From Alloalcanivorax balearicus MACL04 (GTDB taxonomy: Bacteria; Pseudomonadota; Gammaproteobacteria; Pseudomonadales; Alcanivoracaceae), in assembly GCF_025532145.1 (NCBI RefSeq), contig NZ_ARXS01000007.1, positions 1 to 64,000 of the forward strand: 64,000 nt of DNA. Reading direction: 5' to 3'. Of the stretch, positions 9,501 to 17,482 are shown in pieces (within the stretch, counting starts at the first letter, position 1; every line of letters begins with the position of its first letter). The notes below the pieces were generated by a model. The model was not told where the DNA came from, ran no database searches, and saw only the letters and a list, made by a program, of their open reading frames with translations. A program made the translations under genes and the position numbers.

Positions 9501-10226
9501 TTGCAGCGAACACTCCCGCTCCCCCAACGCCAGAACGGTACCGTTGCCGTCCCCGAAAATCTGTACTTCGATATGGCGGGCCCGGGCCACGAACCGCTCC
9601 AGGAACACGCCGCTGTCGGAGAAGAAACTTTCGCCAAGCCGGCGCACGGATTCAAACGCCGCCACCAGCTCCTCTTCGCTATTACAGCGGGTCAGGCCGA
9701 TGCCGCCGCCGCCGGCGGTGCTTTTCAGCATCACCGGATAGCCGATTTCCAAGGCGGCTTGCCGGGCTTCATCCAGATCCTGCAACAGCCCGGTGCCCGG
9801 TGCCAGTGGCACGCCGGCGGCTTCGGCCAGGGCGCGGGCTTCGTGCTTGAGCCCGAATTGGCGCAACTGCGTTGGCGTCGGCCCGATGAAGGCGATGCCC
9901 TCGGCGTCACAGGCTTCGGCGAAGTCGGCGTTCTCGGAAAGAAAGCCGTAACCGGGAATGATGCCGTCGGCGCCGGTTTCCCGCGCTGCCTTCAGAATGG
10001 CGTCGGTACGCAAATAGCTTTCGGCGGCGGTCTGGCCGCCCAGGGCCACCGCTTCATCGGCGGCGCTGACGTGCTGACTGTTGCGGTCGGCGTCGGAGTA
10101 TACCGCCACGGAGGCGATGCCCATTTGTTTCAGGGTGCGGCAGATGCGGACCGCGATTTCCCCCCGATTGGCGATGAGCACTTTTTTCAATCCGGTTCCC
10201 TTCAACCCGTTTTCTTTCAACATCAT
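6570..10226 (-). CDS. uca: Urea carboxylase (biotin-dependent)
   Basis: 1218-residue biotin enzyme that uses ATP and bicarbonate to turn urea into allophanate. Domains in order: biotin carboxylase from about residue 14 (KKVLIANRGEIAVRICR) to 450; an AHS2/KipA-type carboxyltransferase half (about 459-790, VQEPGTYTTVQDYPGRAGYW); an AHS1/KipI-type half (about 815-1035); and a C-terminal biotin carrier domain with EAMKMEF, biotinyl Lys1179. It is not fused to allophanate hydrolase, which is the separate gene just upstream. Many bacterial homologues are guanidine carboxylases. No UAAP-type carboxyguanidine deiminase genes and no guanidine riboswitch are seen here, and a urea transporter is linked, so urea is the more likely substrate. 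Confidence 0.93.
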   Translation of the reverse strand: MMLKENGLKGTGLKKVLIANRGEIAVRICRTLKQMGIASVAVYSDADRNSQHVSAADEAVALGGQTAAESYLRTDAILKAARETGADGIIPGYGFLSENADFAEACDAEGIAFIGPTPTQLRQFGLKHEARALAEAAGVPLAPGTGLLQDLDEARQAALEIGYPVMLKSTAGGGGIGLTRCNSEEELVAAFESVRRLGESFFSDSGVFLERFVARARHIEVQIFGDGNGTVLALGERECSLQRRNQKVVEETPAPNLPEATREQLRESARCLGESVNYRSAGTVEYVYDDERDEFYFLEVNTRLQVEHGVTEEIFGVDLVAWMVMLAGGERPPLDQTYQVNGHAMEVRIYAEDPLKAFQPSPGELTEVVFPAAARLDGWVDTGTVVSPHYDPLLAKLIVHADDREAALRKMQTALAETRLSGIATNLDYLRQILIDPNVAAGRVSTRYLETFEYRPRVFEVQEPGTYTTVQDYPGRAGYWDIGVPPSGPMDDYAFRLANRIVGNHDSAAGLEATLIGPTLYFHSETIVALTGATCDATLDGEAVALWQPIRVRAGQTLVTGKVASGCRTYIAIRNGIDVPDYLGSKSTFVLGQFGGHGGRTLRKGDVLSLCQPQLPGCPTPAPVHEPSPAEGTLIPDYPQHWQIKVLYGPHGAPDYFTQEAIDTFFGADYQVHYNSNRLGIRLTGPKPTWARTDGGEAGLHPSNLHDNEYAIGSINFTGDFPVILTKDGPSLGGFVCPVTIAKAELWKVGQLKPGDSIRFVAIDFDQALALEQAQDQSIESLTPVTPAPTSPTVMPEDTTSPTMLVERDADGDVPRITYRQAGDKYVLIEYGENVLDLALRFRVHALMESLKSTPVDGILELSPGVRSLQVHYDSRVLHQQNLVAALLEREAAIGSVDDLVVPTRVVHLPLAFEDSATLDAVQRYQETIRPDAPWLPNNAEFIRRINGLDSIEAVKRIVYDASYMVLGLGDVYLGAPCAVPVDPRHRLMTSKYNPARTYTAEGTVGIGGVYMCIYGMDSPGGYQLVGRTLPIWNKHLKNPQFKPGEPWLLKFFDQVRYYPVSEAELGEMRDAFREGRLQVEITEEPFSLAEYRAFLESIEPEMEAFRERQQSAYQAEVQRWQDEDAAVESALLGNKVEIGDLDGHVVSAEISGNVWKLLVEEGAQVEAGQTLVVVEAMKMEFAITASAAGTVTGLHCKPGTLINAGDPVAVIDTESAA

Positions 10227-10238
10227 TCCGGTCCCGTT

Positions 10239-12020
10239 TCAGTTTGCCGTGTTTTGCCGTTGGGCGATGTAGGCCCGCCAGCCCCCCAATGCGGTGATGT
10301 CGGTGGCGTCGTCGATGGCCCAGCCTTCGCAGATGAATCCTTTCACCAGGCGGCCATCGGCGGTTTCCAGTGAGCCGATCCCCAGCGGTGGCGGGATCAG
10401 CCCGACAAAGCTGCCAAACTCGCTGACCGGCAGTTGCCACAGTTCGATCTGGATGGCGGCGCCGTCATCGCTCTTGATCAGGCCGGGTTTCGGCGGCGTG
10501 GTATTGGCCAGGGCATAAAGGCGGTAACAGGGCGCGGTTTCGGTGGCTTCCAGCAAGACGCCGCCGCGTTCGGTAAGTTGGCCATTCAGAGGCATGCCGC
10601 TGAGGTGGGCGCCCACCACCGCGACGGTGATGTGATCGGCGTCGTCTTCGCTGGCTTGCGCGGGGGTGACTCGCGGCAGATCGCTGCCCACGGCTCCTGC
10701 CTGCCAGGGCTGATGCTGTTGCCAGCGCCGCCCGAATTCGGCCAGGGCGGCGTCGTGCCAGGCCGGGCCGATCAGCGTGATACCACAGGGCAACCCGTCC
10801 TCGCGGAAGCCGCCGGGCAGGGCCAGGGCGCATTGGTCGAGCAGATTGACGAAGTTGGTCCAAACGCCGAGTTGGCTGTTGAGACGGATCGGATCGGCGT
10901 TGACCGCGTCGATGCGATAGATGCCCGGTGAGGTCGGCACCAGCAGCGCATCCACCTGGGACAGCAGCGCGTCGGCCTGGCGTTTCAGATCCGCCAGTTT
11001 GTATTGCGCTCGGAAAGCATCGACCGCGCTCATGCCCTCGGCCACGCCGATGACATCGCGGATCACCGGCAGCAGCGCGTCCTGATTCTGCATCAAGGGT
11101 TCCGCCACGGAGTAACGCTCGGCTACCCAGGGGCCCTGATAGAGCAGGGCGGCGGTGTCGTGCAGCGCCTGCAGGTCCAGTGGCACTAATTCGGCGATGT
11201 CGGCCATGGCGCTGAGCTGCTGTTTCCAGGCCTGCTCCGCCTGAGTGTCGTCAAACCAGGGCAACTGATCGGGAATACCCAGTCGCGGTCTCGCCGGCAG
11301 GGCCTTGGGGCGTGCCGCCGGGTCCGGGCGGCTGTAGCCGTCCTCGGCATCGTAGCCGCGATACAGGTCGTAAACGGTTTCCGCATCCGCCACTGACAGG
11401 GCGAATACACTCACGCAATCCAGAGTCCGGCAAGCCGGTACCACGCCGCGAGTGCTCATGCTGCCCTTGGTGGGTTTCAGGCCGACGGTGTTGGTGAAAC
11501 CGGCGGGCACACGACCGGAACCAGCGGTGTCGGTACCCAGCGCGAACGGCACTAATCCCTGGGAAACCACGGCGGCGGAGCCGGAGCTGGAGCCGCCGGT
11601 GATGTAGTCCGGATTGAACGGATTGGGCACCGCGCCGTAGGGCGAGCGCACGCCGACCAGCCCGGTGGCCAACTGATCCAGATTGGTTTTACCGACCAGA
11701 ATGGCGCCGGCATCCAGCAATGCCTGTACCACCGGGGCGGTGTGTTCAGCGGTATAAGTGAAAGCGGGGCAGGCGGCGGTGGTCGGCAGACCGGCCACAT
11801 CGATGTTGTCTTTCACCGCGAACGGAACGCCGTAAAGAGGCAGGGAAGGATCACTCAGCTGCTCGGCCCGGGCCACCAGATCGGACTCGTCCAGCAGGTG
11901 AATCCACAGACTCCGCTCGCTGTCACGCAGAGTCGTGTACAGCGCTTTCATTGCCGAGACCGGCGTGTAGTCTCCCGTCTGATAGGCGTCACGCCATTGT
12001 TCCAGAGTCCAGCCAAGCAC
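10239..12020 (-). CDS. atzF: Allophanate hydrolase (AtzF/DUR-type)
   Basis: 593-residue amidase-signature enzyme that converts allophanate to ammonia and CO2. The Lys-cisSer-Ser triad is Lys70 (AVKDN), Ser144 (TGGSSSGSAA) and Ser168 (GTDTAGSGRVPA); the spacings of 74 and 24 residues match AtzF (Lys91, Ser165, Ser189 from the literature). The C-terminal 130 residues (HLSGMPLNGQLTERGG onward) form the extra domain found in true allophanate hydrolases and absent from AtzE. The start is GTG at 12020 with GAGG upstream. It is first in the operon and can serve both urea carboxylase and the cyanurate/biuret genes next door. Confidence 0.94.
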   Translation of the reverse strand: MLGWTLEQWRDAYQTGDYTPVSAMKALYTTLRDSERSLWIHLLDESDLVARAEQLSDPSLPLYGVPFAVKDNIDVAGLPTTAACPAFTYTAEHTAPVVQALLDAGAILVGKTNLDQLATGLVGVRSPYGAVPNPFNPDYITGGSSSGSAAVVSQGLVPFALGTDTAGSGRVPAGFTNTVGLKPTKGSMSTRGVVPACRTLDCVSVFALSVADAETVYDLYRGYDAEDGYSRPDPAARPKALPARPRLGIPDQLPWFDDTQAEQAWKQQLSAMADIAELVPLDLQALHDTAALLYQGPWVAERYSVAEPLMQNQDALLPVIRDVIGVAEGMSAVDAFRAQYKLADLKRQADALLSQVDALLVPTSPGIYRIDAVNADPIRLNSQLGVWTNFVNLLDQCALALPGGFREDGLPCGITLIGPAWHDAALAEFGRRWQQHQPWQAGAVGSDLPRVTPAQASEDDADHITVAVVGAHLSGMPLNGQLTERGGVLLEATETAPCYRLYALANTTPPKPGLIKSDDGAAIQIELWQLPVSEFGSFVGLIPPPLGIGSLETADGRLVKGFICEGWAIDDATDITALGGWRAYIAQRQNTAN

Positions 12021-12022
12021 GT

Positions 12023-12055
12023 TCGCATACCTCGTTGTATACCAGTAGGTATGCG
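12023..12055. promoter_or_regulatory. Candidate operator: repeated GCATACC/GTATACC palindrome
   Basis: CGCATACC (12023-12030) and GGTATGCG (12048-12055) form an 8-bp inverted repeat with a 17-base spacer. The spacer holds another copy, GTATACC (12037-12043). The element lies between the allophanate hydrolase start and the sigma54-like promoter, about where transcription would begin. TATAC-type palindromes are common GntR/FCD targets, so the operon's own GntR protein is the best guess. Binding is not shown. Confidence 0.5.
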
Positions 12056-12061
12056 AGTCAG

Positions 12062-12077
12062 TGCAAAGGCGGTGCCA
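12062..12077 (-). promoter_or_regulatory. Sigma54-type promoter of the allophanate/urea operon
   Basis: On the minus strand the sequence reads TGGCACCGCCTTTGCA. It has the -24 GG and -12 GC exactly ten bases apart and close agreement with the RpoN consensus (TGGCAC-N5-TTGCA). It lies 42-57 bases upstream of the allophanate hydrolase start, predicting a transcript start near 12050. This fits nitrogen-limitation control through NtrC, which is inference; no NtrC site was identified. Confidence 0.65.
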
Positions 12078-12194
12078 ACCCGGAGCCGTGCGCTATATAT
12101 AGGGAAATATCGCCTATTCGCCGGTGCCGGGGCGGGGATTATCCGGGCTGTCCGTGCGCTGTTCTGGGGCGCCGGCCCCAGAAAGGGGCAGGTA

Positions 12195-13097
12195 TCAGGA
12201 GGTTTCCTCCCGCAGACGTTGCTTCAAATATTCGGCGAAGCGCGCGGTGGCTACTGGCAGCGAGCGGGAATGCTCCATGCACAAGGTCAGGCGGCCGCGC
12301 CGCAGGCCCCGATCGGACAGTGGCAGAGCATGCATGCCGCCGGGCAGATGAGCCGGTGGCATGCCGCTTTGTATTTGAAAGCACACGCCGCCGCTTTTGA
12401 TGGCGAAGTTACGCATCATCTCGAAGGAGTTGGATTCCAGCGCCGGTTCCAGCCGTAGCGAGCGGCGGGCCAGAAATTCATCCAGCAGAGCACGCCCGCC
12501 CAGTGAGGTGTCCGGCACCGCCAGAGGGTAGGCGATACAGTCGGACAGACGAACCGACTCTCGTGCCGCCAGCGGATGATCCGGTGCCACGAACGCGCAG
12601 AGCCGTTGCTCCACTTCGAGAAGCGGCCGGATTTCGGCGTCGGCCGGCGGATTGAAGACCAGGCCGATGTCCGCCTCGAACTCTTTCAGCCGGGTATGGA
12701 TGTCGCCACGCCCGCAGATGTAAACGCGAAAACGGATCTTGGGGTGGCGCTGCTGAAAGGCCTCTATGGTCCTGGGCAGGAACTCGGCGGCCATGCCCTC
12801 AATGGCGGCAATGCGGACTTCCCCGCGCCGGACACTTTGCAAGTCCTCGATCTCCGAGAGCATGCGTTCCGAATCGGCGATCTGTTTGCGGGCGTAGGCG
12901 ATGAACAACTCGCCGGCGGCGGTGAGCCGCACACCGCGCGGACGCCGTTCGAATAACGCCGTGCCGATTTCGTCTTCGATATCCAGGATGCGGCGATTGA
13001 CCGCCGAAGACACCACGTTGAGCTGTTCCGCGGCTTTGCGAATGGAGCCGCTGCGGGCAACGGCGTCAACGTAACGGAGCAGACGCAGGTTATACAT
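12195..13097 (-). CDS. LysR-family transcriptional regulator
   Basis: 300-residue LysR regulator divergent from the cyanurate/biuret cluster, hence its likely activator (the role AtzR has in Pseudomonas sp. ADP). The helix-turn-helix lies at about residues 1-60 (MYNLRLLRYVDAVARSGS; AAEQLNVVSSAVNRRI; FERRPRGVRLTAAGE). The remainder is the LysR substrate-binding fold. The frame is open to 13223, but the LysR domain begins at MYNLRLL, so the ATG at 13097 is chosen. It lies 22 bp from a T-N11-A palindrome. Effector unknown; a pathway intermediate such as cyanurate is the natural guess. Confidence 0.88.
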   Translation of the reverse strand: MYNLRLLRYVDAVARSGSIRKAAEQLNVVSSAVNRRILDIEDEIGTALFERRPRGVRLTAAGELFIAYARKQIADSERMLSEIEDLQSVRRGEVRIAAIEGMAAEFLPRTIEAFQQRHPKIRFRVYICGRGDIHTRLKEFEADIGLVFNPPADAEIRPLLEVEQRLCAFVAPDHPLAARESVRLSDCIAYPLAVPDTSLGGRALLDEFLARRSLRLEPALESNSFEMMRNFAIKSGGVCFQIQSGMPPAHLPGGMHALPLSDRGLRRGRLTLCMEHSRSLPVATARFAEYLKQRLREETS

Positions 13098-13118
13098 GAA
13101 CGGACTCTCCGACTGAGT

Positions 13119-13135
13119 GATGCCGTAACGGCATC
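13119..13135. promoter_or_regulatory. LysR-type binding site (T-N11-A palindrome)
   Basis: GATGCCGTAACGGCATC is a perfect 8-bp inverted repeat around one central base and contains TGCCGTAACGGCA, an exact T-N11-A. It lies in the 124-bp divergent region between lysR (start 13097) and the amidohydrolase (start 13222), the usual position of a LysR recognition site. No convincing -35/-10 pair could be fixed by eye. Confidence 0.65.
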
Positions 13136-13221
13136 GCAATGGTGAATAAATAGCGCTGGTTTGAATCGCCGGATAAATCTTATCGTGCTCCCGTTTCCAG
13201 GCCCACCGGAGATTGCCTGTC

Positions 13222-14304
13222 ATGAAAACCCGTGTTCACCGCTTCGCCACCGCTGCCCCGGACGATGTTTCCCCTCTGCGACGGGCGCTGGGCGAAGGCG
13301 GGATCAACGCGGAAAAGGTGATCGCGGTTCTCGGCAAAACCGAAGGCAACGGTTGCGTCAACGACTTCACCCGCGCGCTGTCCACCCTGGCGCTGACCCG
13401 GCTTTTCTCCGAGGTTCTGGGTCTGAGCGACGAGGCGGTGGCGGAACGTATTGCATTGGTCATGTCCGGTGGCACCGAAGGGGGATTGTCACCGCATATC
13501 CTGGTGTTCGAGGTGATGGATGACCCCGCGCGCTCTACGTCGCCGGGGCTGGCGGCTGGCGTCGCGTTCACGCCCGCTTTTTTGCCGGAGCAGATCGGCC
13601 GGCGGGCGCAGATCGATGCCACCGCGCAAGCGGTACGCGAGGCCATGGCCCGCGCCGGCATCGAGCGCGATGAGGACGTGCATTTCGTGCAGATCAAATG
13701 CCCGTTGTTGACCTCCGCCCGCTGTGACGAAGCGGCCCGGCGTGGTGCCGCCGTCGCCACTACCGACACCTATGAGTCGATGGCGTATTCGCGCGGCGCT
13801 TCGGCGCTTGGCGTGGCGCTTGCATTGGGAGAGATCGAGCCGGCGCAATTGCGGGACGCCGCCGTCTGTCACGAGTTCGGCCTGTACTCCGGCCGCGCCA
13901 GTACTTCCGCCGGGATTGAACTGATGCGCAATGAAATCCTGGTACTCGGTAACGCACCGGGATGGGACGCGGAATTCCGTATCGGCCATGACGTGATGGC
14001 CGATGCCCTGGACGCCGATGCCGTGACTCGCGCGCTGGCCCGGGTGCCCGGCGATGGCGCTGGTGAACTGGTGGCGCTGCTGGCCAAGGCCGAACCGTCG
14101 CGCAACGGTCTGATTCGCGGTCACCGCCACATCATGTGGGATGACAGTGATATCAACGCTACCCGCCATGCCCGGGCCCTGGTTGGTGGGGTGTTGGCGG
14201 GACGTACCGGGCATACCGCCTTGTTTGTTTCCGGGGGTGCGGAACATCAGGGGCCCGATGGTGGCGGCCCCTTGGCGGTGATTACTCGCACGCTGATTTC
14301 TTAA
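13222..14304 (+). CDS. Cyanuric acid amidohydrolase / barbiturase family ring-opening enzyme
   Basis: 360-residue member of the AtzD/TrzD/barbiturase family, which opens cyanuric acid to 1-carboxybiuret or barbiturate to ureidomalonate. The three internal repeats each supply a Lys-Ser pair. Lys39 (GKTEGNGCVNDF) pairs with Ser82 (MSGGTEGG). Lys159 (QIKCPLL) pairs with a Ser in GRASTSAG (227-229). Lys289 (LLAKAEPS) pairs with Ser337 (FVSGGAEHQGP). The Lys39-Ser82 spacing equals that of AtzD. An in-frame TTG lies nine bases earlier, but the ATG at 13222 is preferred. Neighbouring biuret-hydrolase-like genes, AtzH and allophanate hydrolase favour cyanurate over barbiturate; sequence alone does not settle this. 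Confidence 0.88.
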   Translation: MKTRVHRFATAAPDDVSPLRRALGEGGINAEKVIAVLGKTEGNGCVNDFTRALSTLALTRLFSEVLGLSDEAVAERIALVMSGGTEGGLSPHILVFEVMDDPARSTSPGLAAGVAFTPAFLPEQIGRRAQIDATAQAVREAMARAGIERDEDVHFVQIKCPLLTSARCDEAARRGAAVATTDTYESMAYSRGASALGVALALGEIEPAQLRDAAVCHEFGLYSGRASTSAGIELMRNEILVLGNAPGWDAEFRIGHDVMADALDADAVTRALARVPGDGAGELVALLAKAEPSRNGLIRGHRHIMWDDSDINATRHARALVGGVLAGRTGHTALFVSGGAEHQGPDGGGPLAVITRTLIS

Positions 14305-14329
14305 TGATCCAATTTACGAGGTCTCTCCG

Positions 14330-15439
14330 ATGCCAATCCTGAATCGTCGTTCTTTTATCAAGGCCGCCGGTGTGCTCGGTGCCAGCACGGCACTGCCGGT
14401 CAATCTGGCCCGCGCCGCCGACAAACCGGTGACCGTGGGTTTCATTTATGTCGGCGCCAAGGACGACTTCGGCTACAACCAGGCCCACGCCGAGGCGGCG
14501 GCGATCATCAAGGGGTTACCCAACGTCACCGTGATCGAGGAGGAAAACGTTCCGGAAACGGTGGCGGTGCAACGGTCCATGGAGGCGATGATCCGCCAGG
14601 ACGGCGCCCAACTTATTTTTCCCACCTCGTTCGGTTACTTCGACCCGCATGTGATCAAGGTGGCACGCAAGTATCCGGAGGTGCGTTTCGCCCATTGCGG
14701 CGGGCTTTGGCAAAAAGGGGTTCACCCGGACAACGCCGGCAGCTTCTTCGGCTACATCGACGAGGGCCAGTACCTCAACGGTGTCGTCGCCGGACACATG
14801 AGCAAGAGCAAGAAGCTGGGGTTCGTGGCCGCCAAGCCGATCCCACAGGTATTGCGTAACCTGAATGCCTTCACGCTTGGCGCGCGTTCGGTGGATCCGG
14901 AGATCACCACCACGGTGATTTTCACCGGCGACTGGTCGCTACCGGTGAAGGAAGCGGAAGCCGCCAACAGCCTCATCGATCAGGGCTGTGATGTGCTCAC
15001 CTGTCACGTCGATGGTCCCAAAGTGTTGGTGGAAACCGCGGAAAAGCGCGGCGTGATGACCTGCGGCTACCACGCCAGCCAGGCTGCGCTGGCGCCGAAA
15101 GGGTATCTCACCGGTGCCGAATGGAACTGGGAGACGCCCTACCGCGCCCACGTGATGGCTCTGCAGTCCGGAGCGCCAATGAACAACTTCATGCGTGGCG
15201 GTTTGAAGGAAGGGTTCGTCAAGACCTCGCCCTACGGGTCGGCGGTGAGTGACGCGGCCAAGGCGGCGGCGGATGCCGTCAAGGCCAGTATGCTCAAGAG
15301 CGAGTTATCCATCTTTACCGGCCCGATCAGGAACAACACCGGCGAGGTGATGGTGGCCGAGGGGACGGTGCTGACACAAACGGATGTGGTGCTGGAGAGG
15401 ATGGACTATCTGGTGGAAGGCGTGCGCGGCCAGATCTGA
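14330..15439 (+). CDS. BMP-family ABC transporter substrate-binding protein
   Basis: 369-residue periplasmic binding protein of the BMP/PnrA-like family, which mostly bind nucleosides or related heterocycles. The N-terminus has a twin-arginine-type signal (NRRSFIKAAG) with processing near LARAADKP, then VTVGFIYVGAKDDFGYNQ, the BMP-family opening. It stands first in a BMP importer set (two permeases and a double ATPase downstream). In Pseudomonas sp. ADP a related protein, AtzT, belongs to an s-triazine uptake system. A cyclic ureide such as cyanurate or barbiturate is the inferred ligand. Confidence 0.87.
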   Translation: MPILNRRSFIKAAGVLGASTALPVNLARAADKPVTVGFIYVGAKDDFGYNQAHAEAAAIIKGLPNVTVIEEENVPETVAVQRSMEAMIRQDGAQLIFPTSFGYFDPHVIKVARKYPEVRFAHCGGLWQKGVHPDNAGSFFGYIDEGQYLNGVVAGHMSKSKKLGFVAAKPIPQVLRNLNAFTLGARSVDPEITTTVIFTGDWSLPVKEAEAANSLIDQGCDVLTCHVDGPKVLVETAEKRGVMTCGYHASQAALAPKGYLTGAEWNWETPYRAHVMALQSGAPMNNFMRGGLKEGFVKTSPYGSAVSDAAKAAADAVKASMLKSELSIFTGPIRNNTGEVMVAEGTVLTQTDVVLERMDYLVEGVRGQI

Positions 15440-15442
15440 CCG

Positions 15443-16558
15443 ATGTCGATACGTATTCCTCCCGTTGCCGCTCGCGGGCTGGCTTTGGGCCTGCCCGCGC
15501 TGCCCACGGTGTTGGCGGTGGCCACGACCGTGGTGTTGTTCTCCGTGTTTCTTTGGGCCCGGGAAATACCGGTTCTGGAAGCCGGCGCGCTGATTTATCA
15601 GGGTGCCTTCGGCTCGACGTTTTCCTGGGAAAACACACTTCTGCGCGCGGCGCCGCTGATGTTGACGGCGCTGTGCGTGGCGTTGCCGGCACGGGCCGGC
15701 CTGATCATCATCGGCGGCGAAGGCGCGCTGGTGCTGGGCGGGTTGGCGGCGGCGGTGACGCCGCTGTGGCTGCCGGCATTGCCGGCCTCGCTGATGTGGG
15801 TGGCGATGGCCGCCGCCGCCATGGCCGTGGGTGGCTTCTGGATCGGTCTCAGTGGCTGGATGCGCCAACGGCGCGGTGTCAACGAGACTATCGGCAGCCT
15901 GCTGCTTTCCTATATCGCCCTGGCGGTGTTCCGGCATCTGGTGGAAGGCCCGCTGCGGGATCCCGCCAGTCTGAACAAACCGTCCACGGCACCGTTGCCG
16001 GATGCGTACAGCGTGGGCGTGATCAGCGATACGTTCTACGTGCACTGGGGTCTGGTGGCCGGCGTGGTAGTTTGCCTGCTGGCCCATGTGCTGGTTCGCC
16101 ACAGTGTTTCCGGTTTCGCCTTTTCCATTGTCGGCGGCAATGTGCGTGCCGCCCGTATGCTTGGGTTGCCGGTAAACCGTCTGGTGCTGGTGACCTGCGC
16201 GCTGGGCGGAGCCGCCGCCGGCCTTGCCGGCATGTTCGAAGTGGCGGCGGTTCAGGGCAGCGCCAACGCGGCTTTGATCGCCGGTTATGGCACCAGCGGC
16301 ATTCTGGTGGCCTTCGCCGCCCGCCATAACCCGTTGGCGATCATCGTCTGTGCGATTCTGCTCGGCGGGGTCGAAGCCAGCGGCAGCCTGCTGCAACGGC
16401 GGCTGGGGCTGCCCGATGCCACCACTTTGATTCTCGAAGGCGTGCTGTTCGTCAATCTGCTGGCCTGGGAAGCGTTGAACGGCCGCGTTCTGCATTGGCG
16501 TATTCACTGGCGGGAGCGAGGCCGGGCGCCGGCCGAAGGGGTGGTGCAACATGGCTGA
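15443..16558 (+). CDS. ABC transporter permease (BMP/nucleoside-type, first)
   Basis: 371-residue inner-membrane permease of the BPD_transp_2 family with about nine to ten hydrophobic segments. The core contains IIGGEGALVLGGLAAAV and RQRRGVNETIGSLLLSYIAL, where the NETIGSLLLSYIA motif is typical of NupP/YufP-like permeases. It begins three bases after the binding-protein stop and overlaps the next permease by 8 bp. It works with the permease at 16551 and the ATPase at 19203 to import the ligand of the BMP protein. Confidence 0.88.
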   Translation: MSIRIPPVAARGLALGLPALPTVLAVATTVVLFSVFLWAREIPVLEAGALIYQGAFGSTFSWENTLLRAAPLMLTALCVALPARAGLIIIGGEGALVLGGLAAAVTPLWLPALPASLMWVAMAAAAMAVGGFWIGLSGWMRQRRGVNETIGSLLLSYIALAVFRHLVEGPLRDPASLNKPSTAPLPDAYSVGVISDTFYVHWGLVAGVVVCLLAHVLVRHSVSGFAFSIVGGNVRAARMLGLPVNRLVLVTCALGGAAAGLAGMFEVAAVQGSANAALIAGYGTSGILVAFAARHNPLAIIVCAILLGGVEASGSLLQRRLGLPDATTLILEGVLFVNLLAWEALNGRVLHWRIHWRERGRAPAEGVVQHG

Positions 16559-17471
16559 AATCGACTATTCGGTATTGCTGCTGGCTTTGCTGGCCGGCGC
16601 CATACGGGTGGGAACCCCGTTCCTGTTCGTCAGTCTCGGCGAATGTCTGACCGAGAAAGGCGGCCGCATCAATCTGGGTCTGGAGGGCATTCTGGTGGTG
16701 GGCGCCATGAGCGGCTACGCCGTGGCCTATCTCACCGATTCCGCCTGGCTCGGTGTGCTGGCCGCCGGTTGTGCCGGCTGCGCGCTCGGTGCTTTCCACG
16801 GCGTGATCTGTTCTCTGCCTCGGGTCAATGACATCGCCTTCGGGATTGCTCTGATCCTGTTGGGTACCGGTCTGGCGTTCTTTTTCGGCAAGGCGTTCAT
16901 CCAGCCGCAGGCGCCGTCTTTGCCGTCCATCGAGCTGGGGGCATGGAGCGATGACGCCCGGGTGCGCTCCGCTCTGTCGGTGAATGTTCTGTTCTTTATC
17001 GGCGTGGCCCTGACGTTGTTGATGCACTGGGGGCTGCGCGCCACCCGTTGGGGATTGGTGCTGCGGTTGGTGGGGGATCACGCCCAATCCGCCCGGGCCC
17101 TCGGATACCGGCCGGCGCTGGTGCGCACCCTGGCCACCGCCAGCGGCGGCTTCCTGGCCGGTGTTGGCGGCGCTTATCTGTCTCTCTATTACCCCGGCAG
17201 CTGGAATGAAGGGCTTTCCAGTGGCCAGGGACTGATGGCCGTGGCACTGGTGATCTTCGCCCGCTGGCAACCACTGAACTGTTTGTGGGCGGCTTTATTG
17301 TTCGGCGCCTCCGGCGCGGTCGGCCCGGCGTTGCAGGCGGTGGGCATCAGCAGCGGCTATTACCTGTTCGCGGCCATGCCTTACGCCCTCACTCTGCTGG
17401 TGATGTACCTGTCCTGCCGACCCAATCAAACCCTCAGCGGTGCGCCCGGTGAGTTGAGTCTCAACCGATAG
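16551..17471 (+). CDS. ABC transporter permease (BMP/nucleoside-type, second)
   Basis: 306-residue permease with about eight membrane segments, the usual shorter partner in BMP-type importers (NupQ/YufQ-like). The family signature near residue 20-50 reads GTPFLFVSLGECLTEKGG and then INLGLEGILVVGAMSGY. It overlaps the preceding permease by 8 bp and is followed 11 bp later by the nitrilase-family gene, so transport and catabolic genes share one transcript. Confidence 0.88.
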   Translation: MAEIDYSVLLLALLAGAIRVGTPFLFVSLGECLTEKGGRINLGLEGILVVGAMSGYAVAYLTDSAWLGVLAAGCAGCALGAFHGVICSLPRVNDIAFGIALILLGTGLAFFFGKAFIQPQAPSLPSIELGAWSDDARVRSALSVNVLFFIGVALTLLMHWGLRATRWGLVLRLVGDHAQSARALGYRPALVRTLATASGGFLAGVGGAYLSLYYPGSWNEGLSSGQGLMAVALVIFARWQPLNCLWAALLFGASGAVGPALQAVGISSGYYLFAAMPYALTLLVMYLSCRPNQTLSGAPGELSLNR

Positions 17472-17482
17472 GAGACGATGAC

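Noticed and set aside
6570..10226. Guanidine carboxylase in place of urea carboxylase
   Set aside because: Many homologues use guanidine, but there are no carboxyguanidine deiminase (UAAP1/2) genes, guanidine riboswitch or guanidine exporter here, and a full urea importer shares the operon. It cannot be excluded without aligning the substrate-pocket residue that separates the two groups.
13222..14304. Firm assignment as barbiturase
   Set aside because: Barbiturases share every visible motif, but no ureidomalonase or pyrimidine-oxidation gene is nearby, whereas AtzH and biuret-hydrolase-like genes are. Left as family level with a cyanurate preference.
15305..16552. 415-codon open frame antisense to the first permease
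   Set aside because: His/Gln/Arg-rich shadow of the permease gene, with no recognisable motif.
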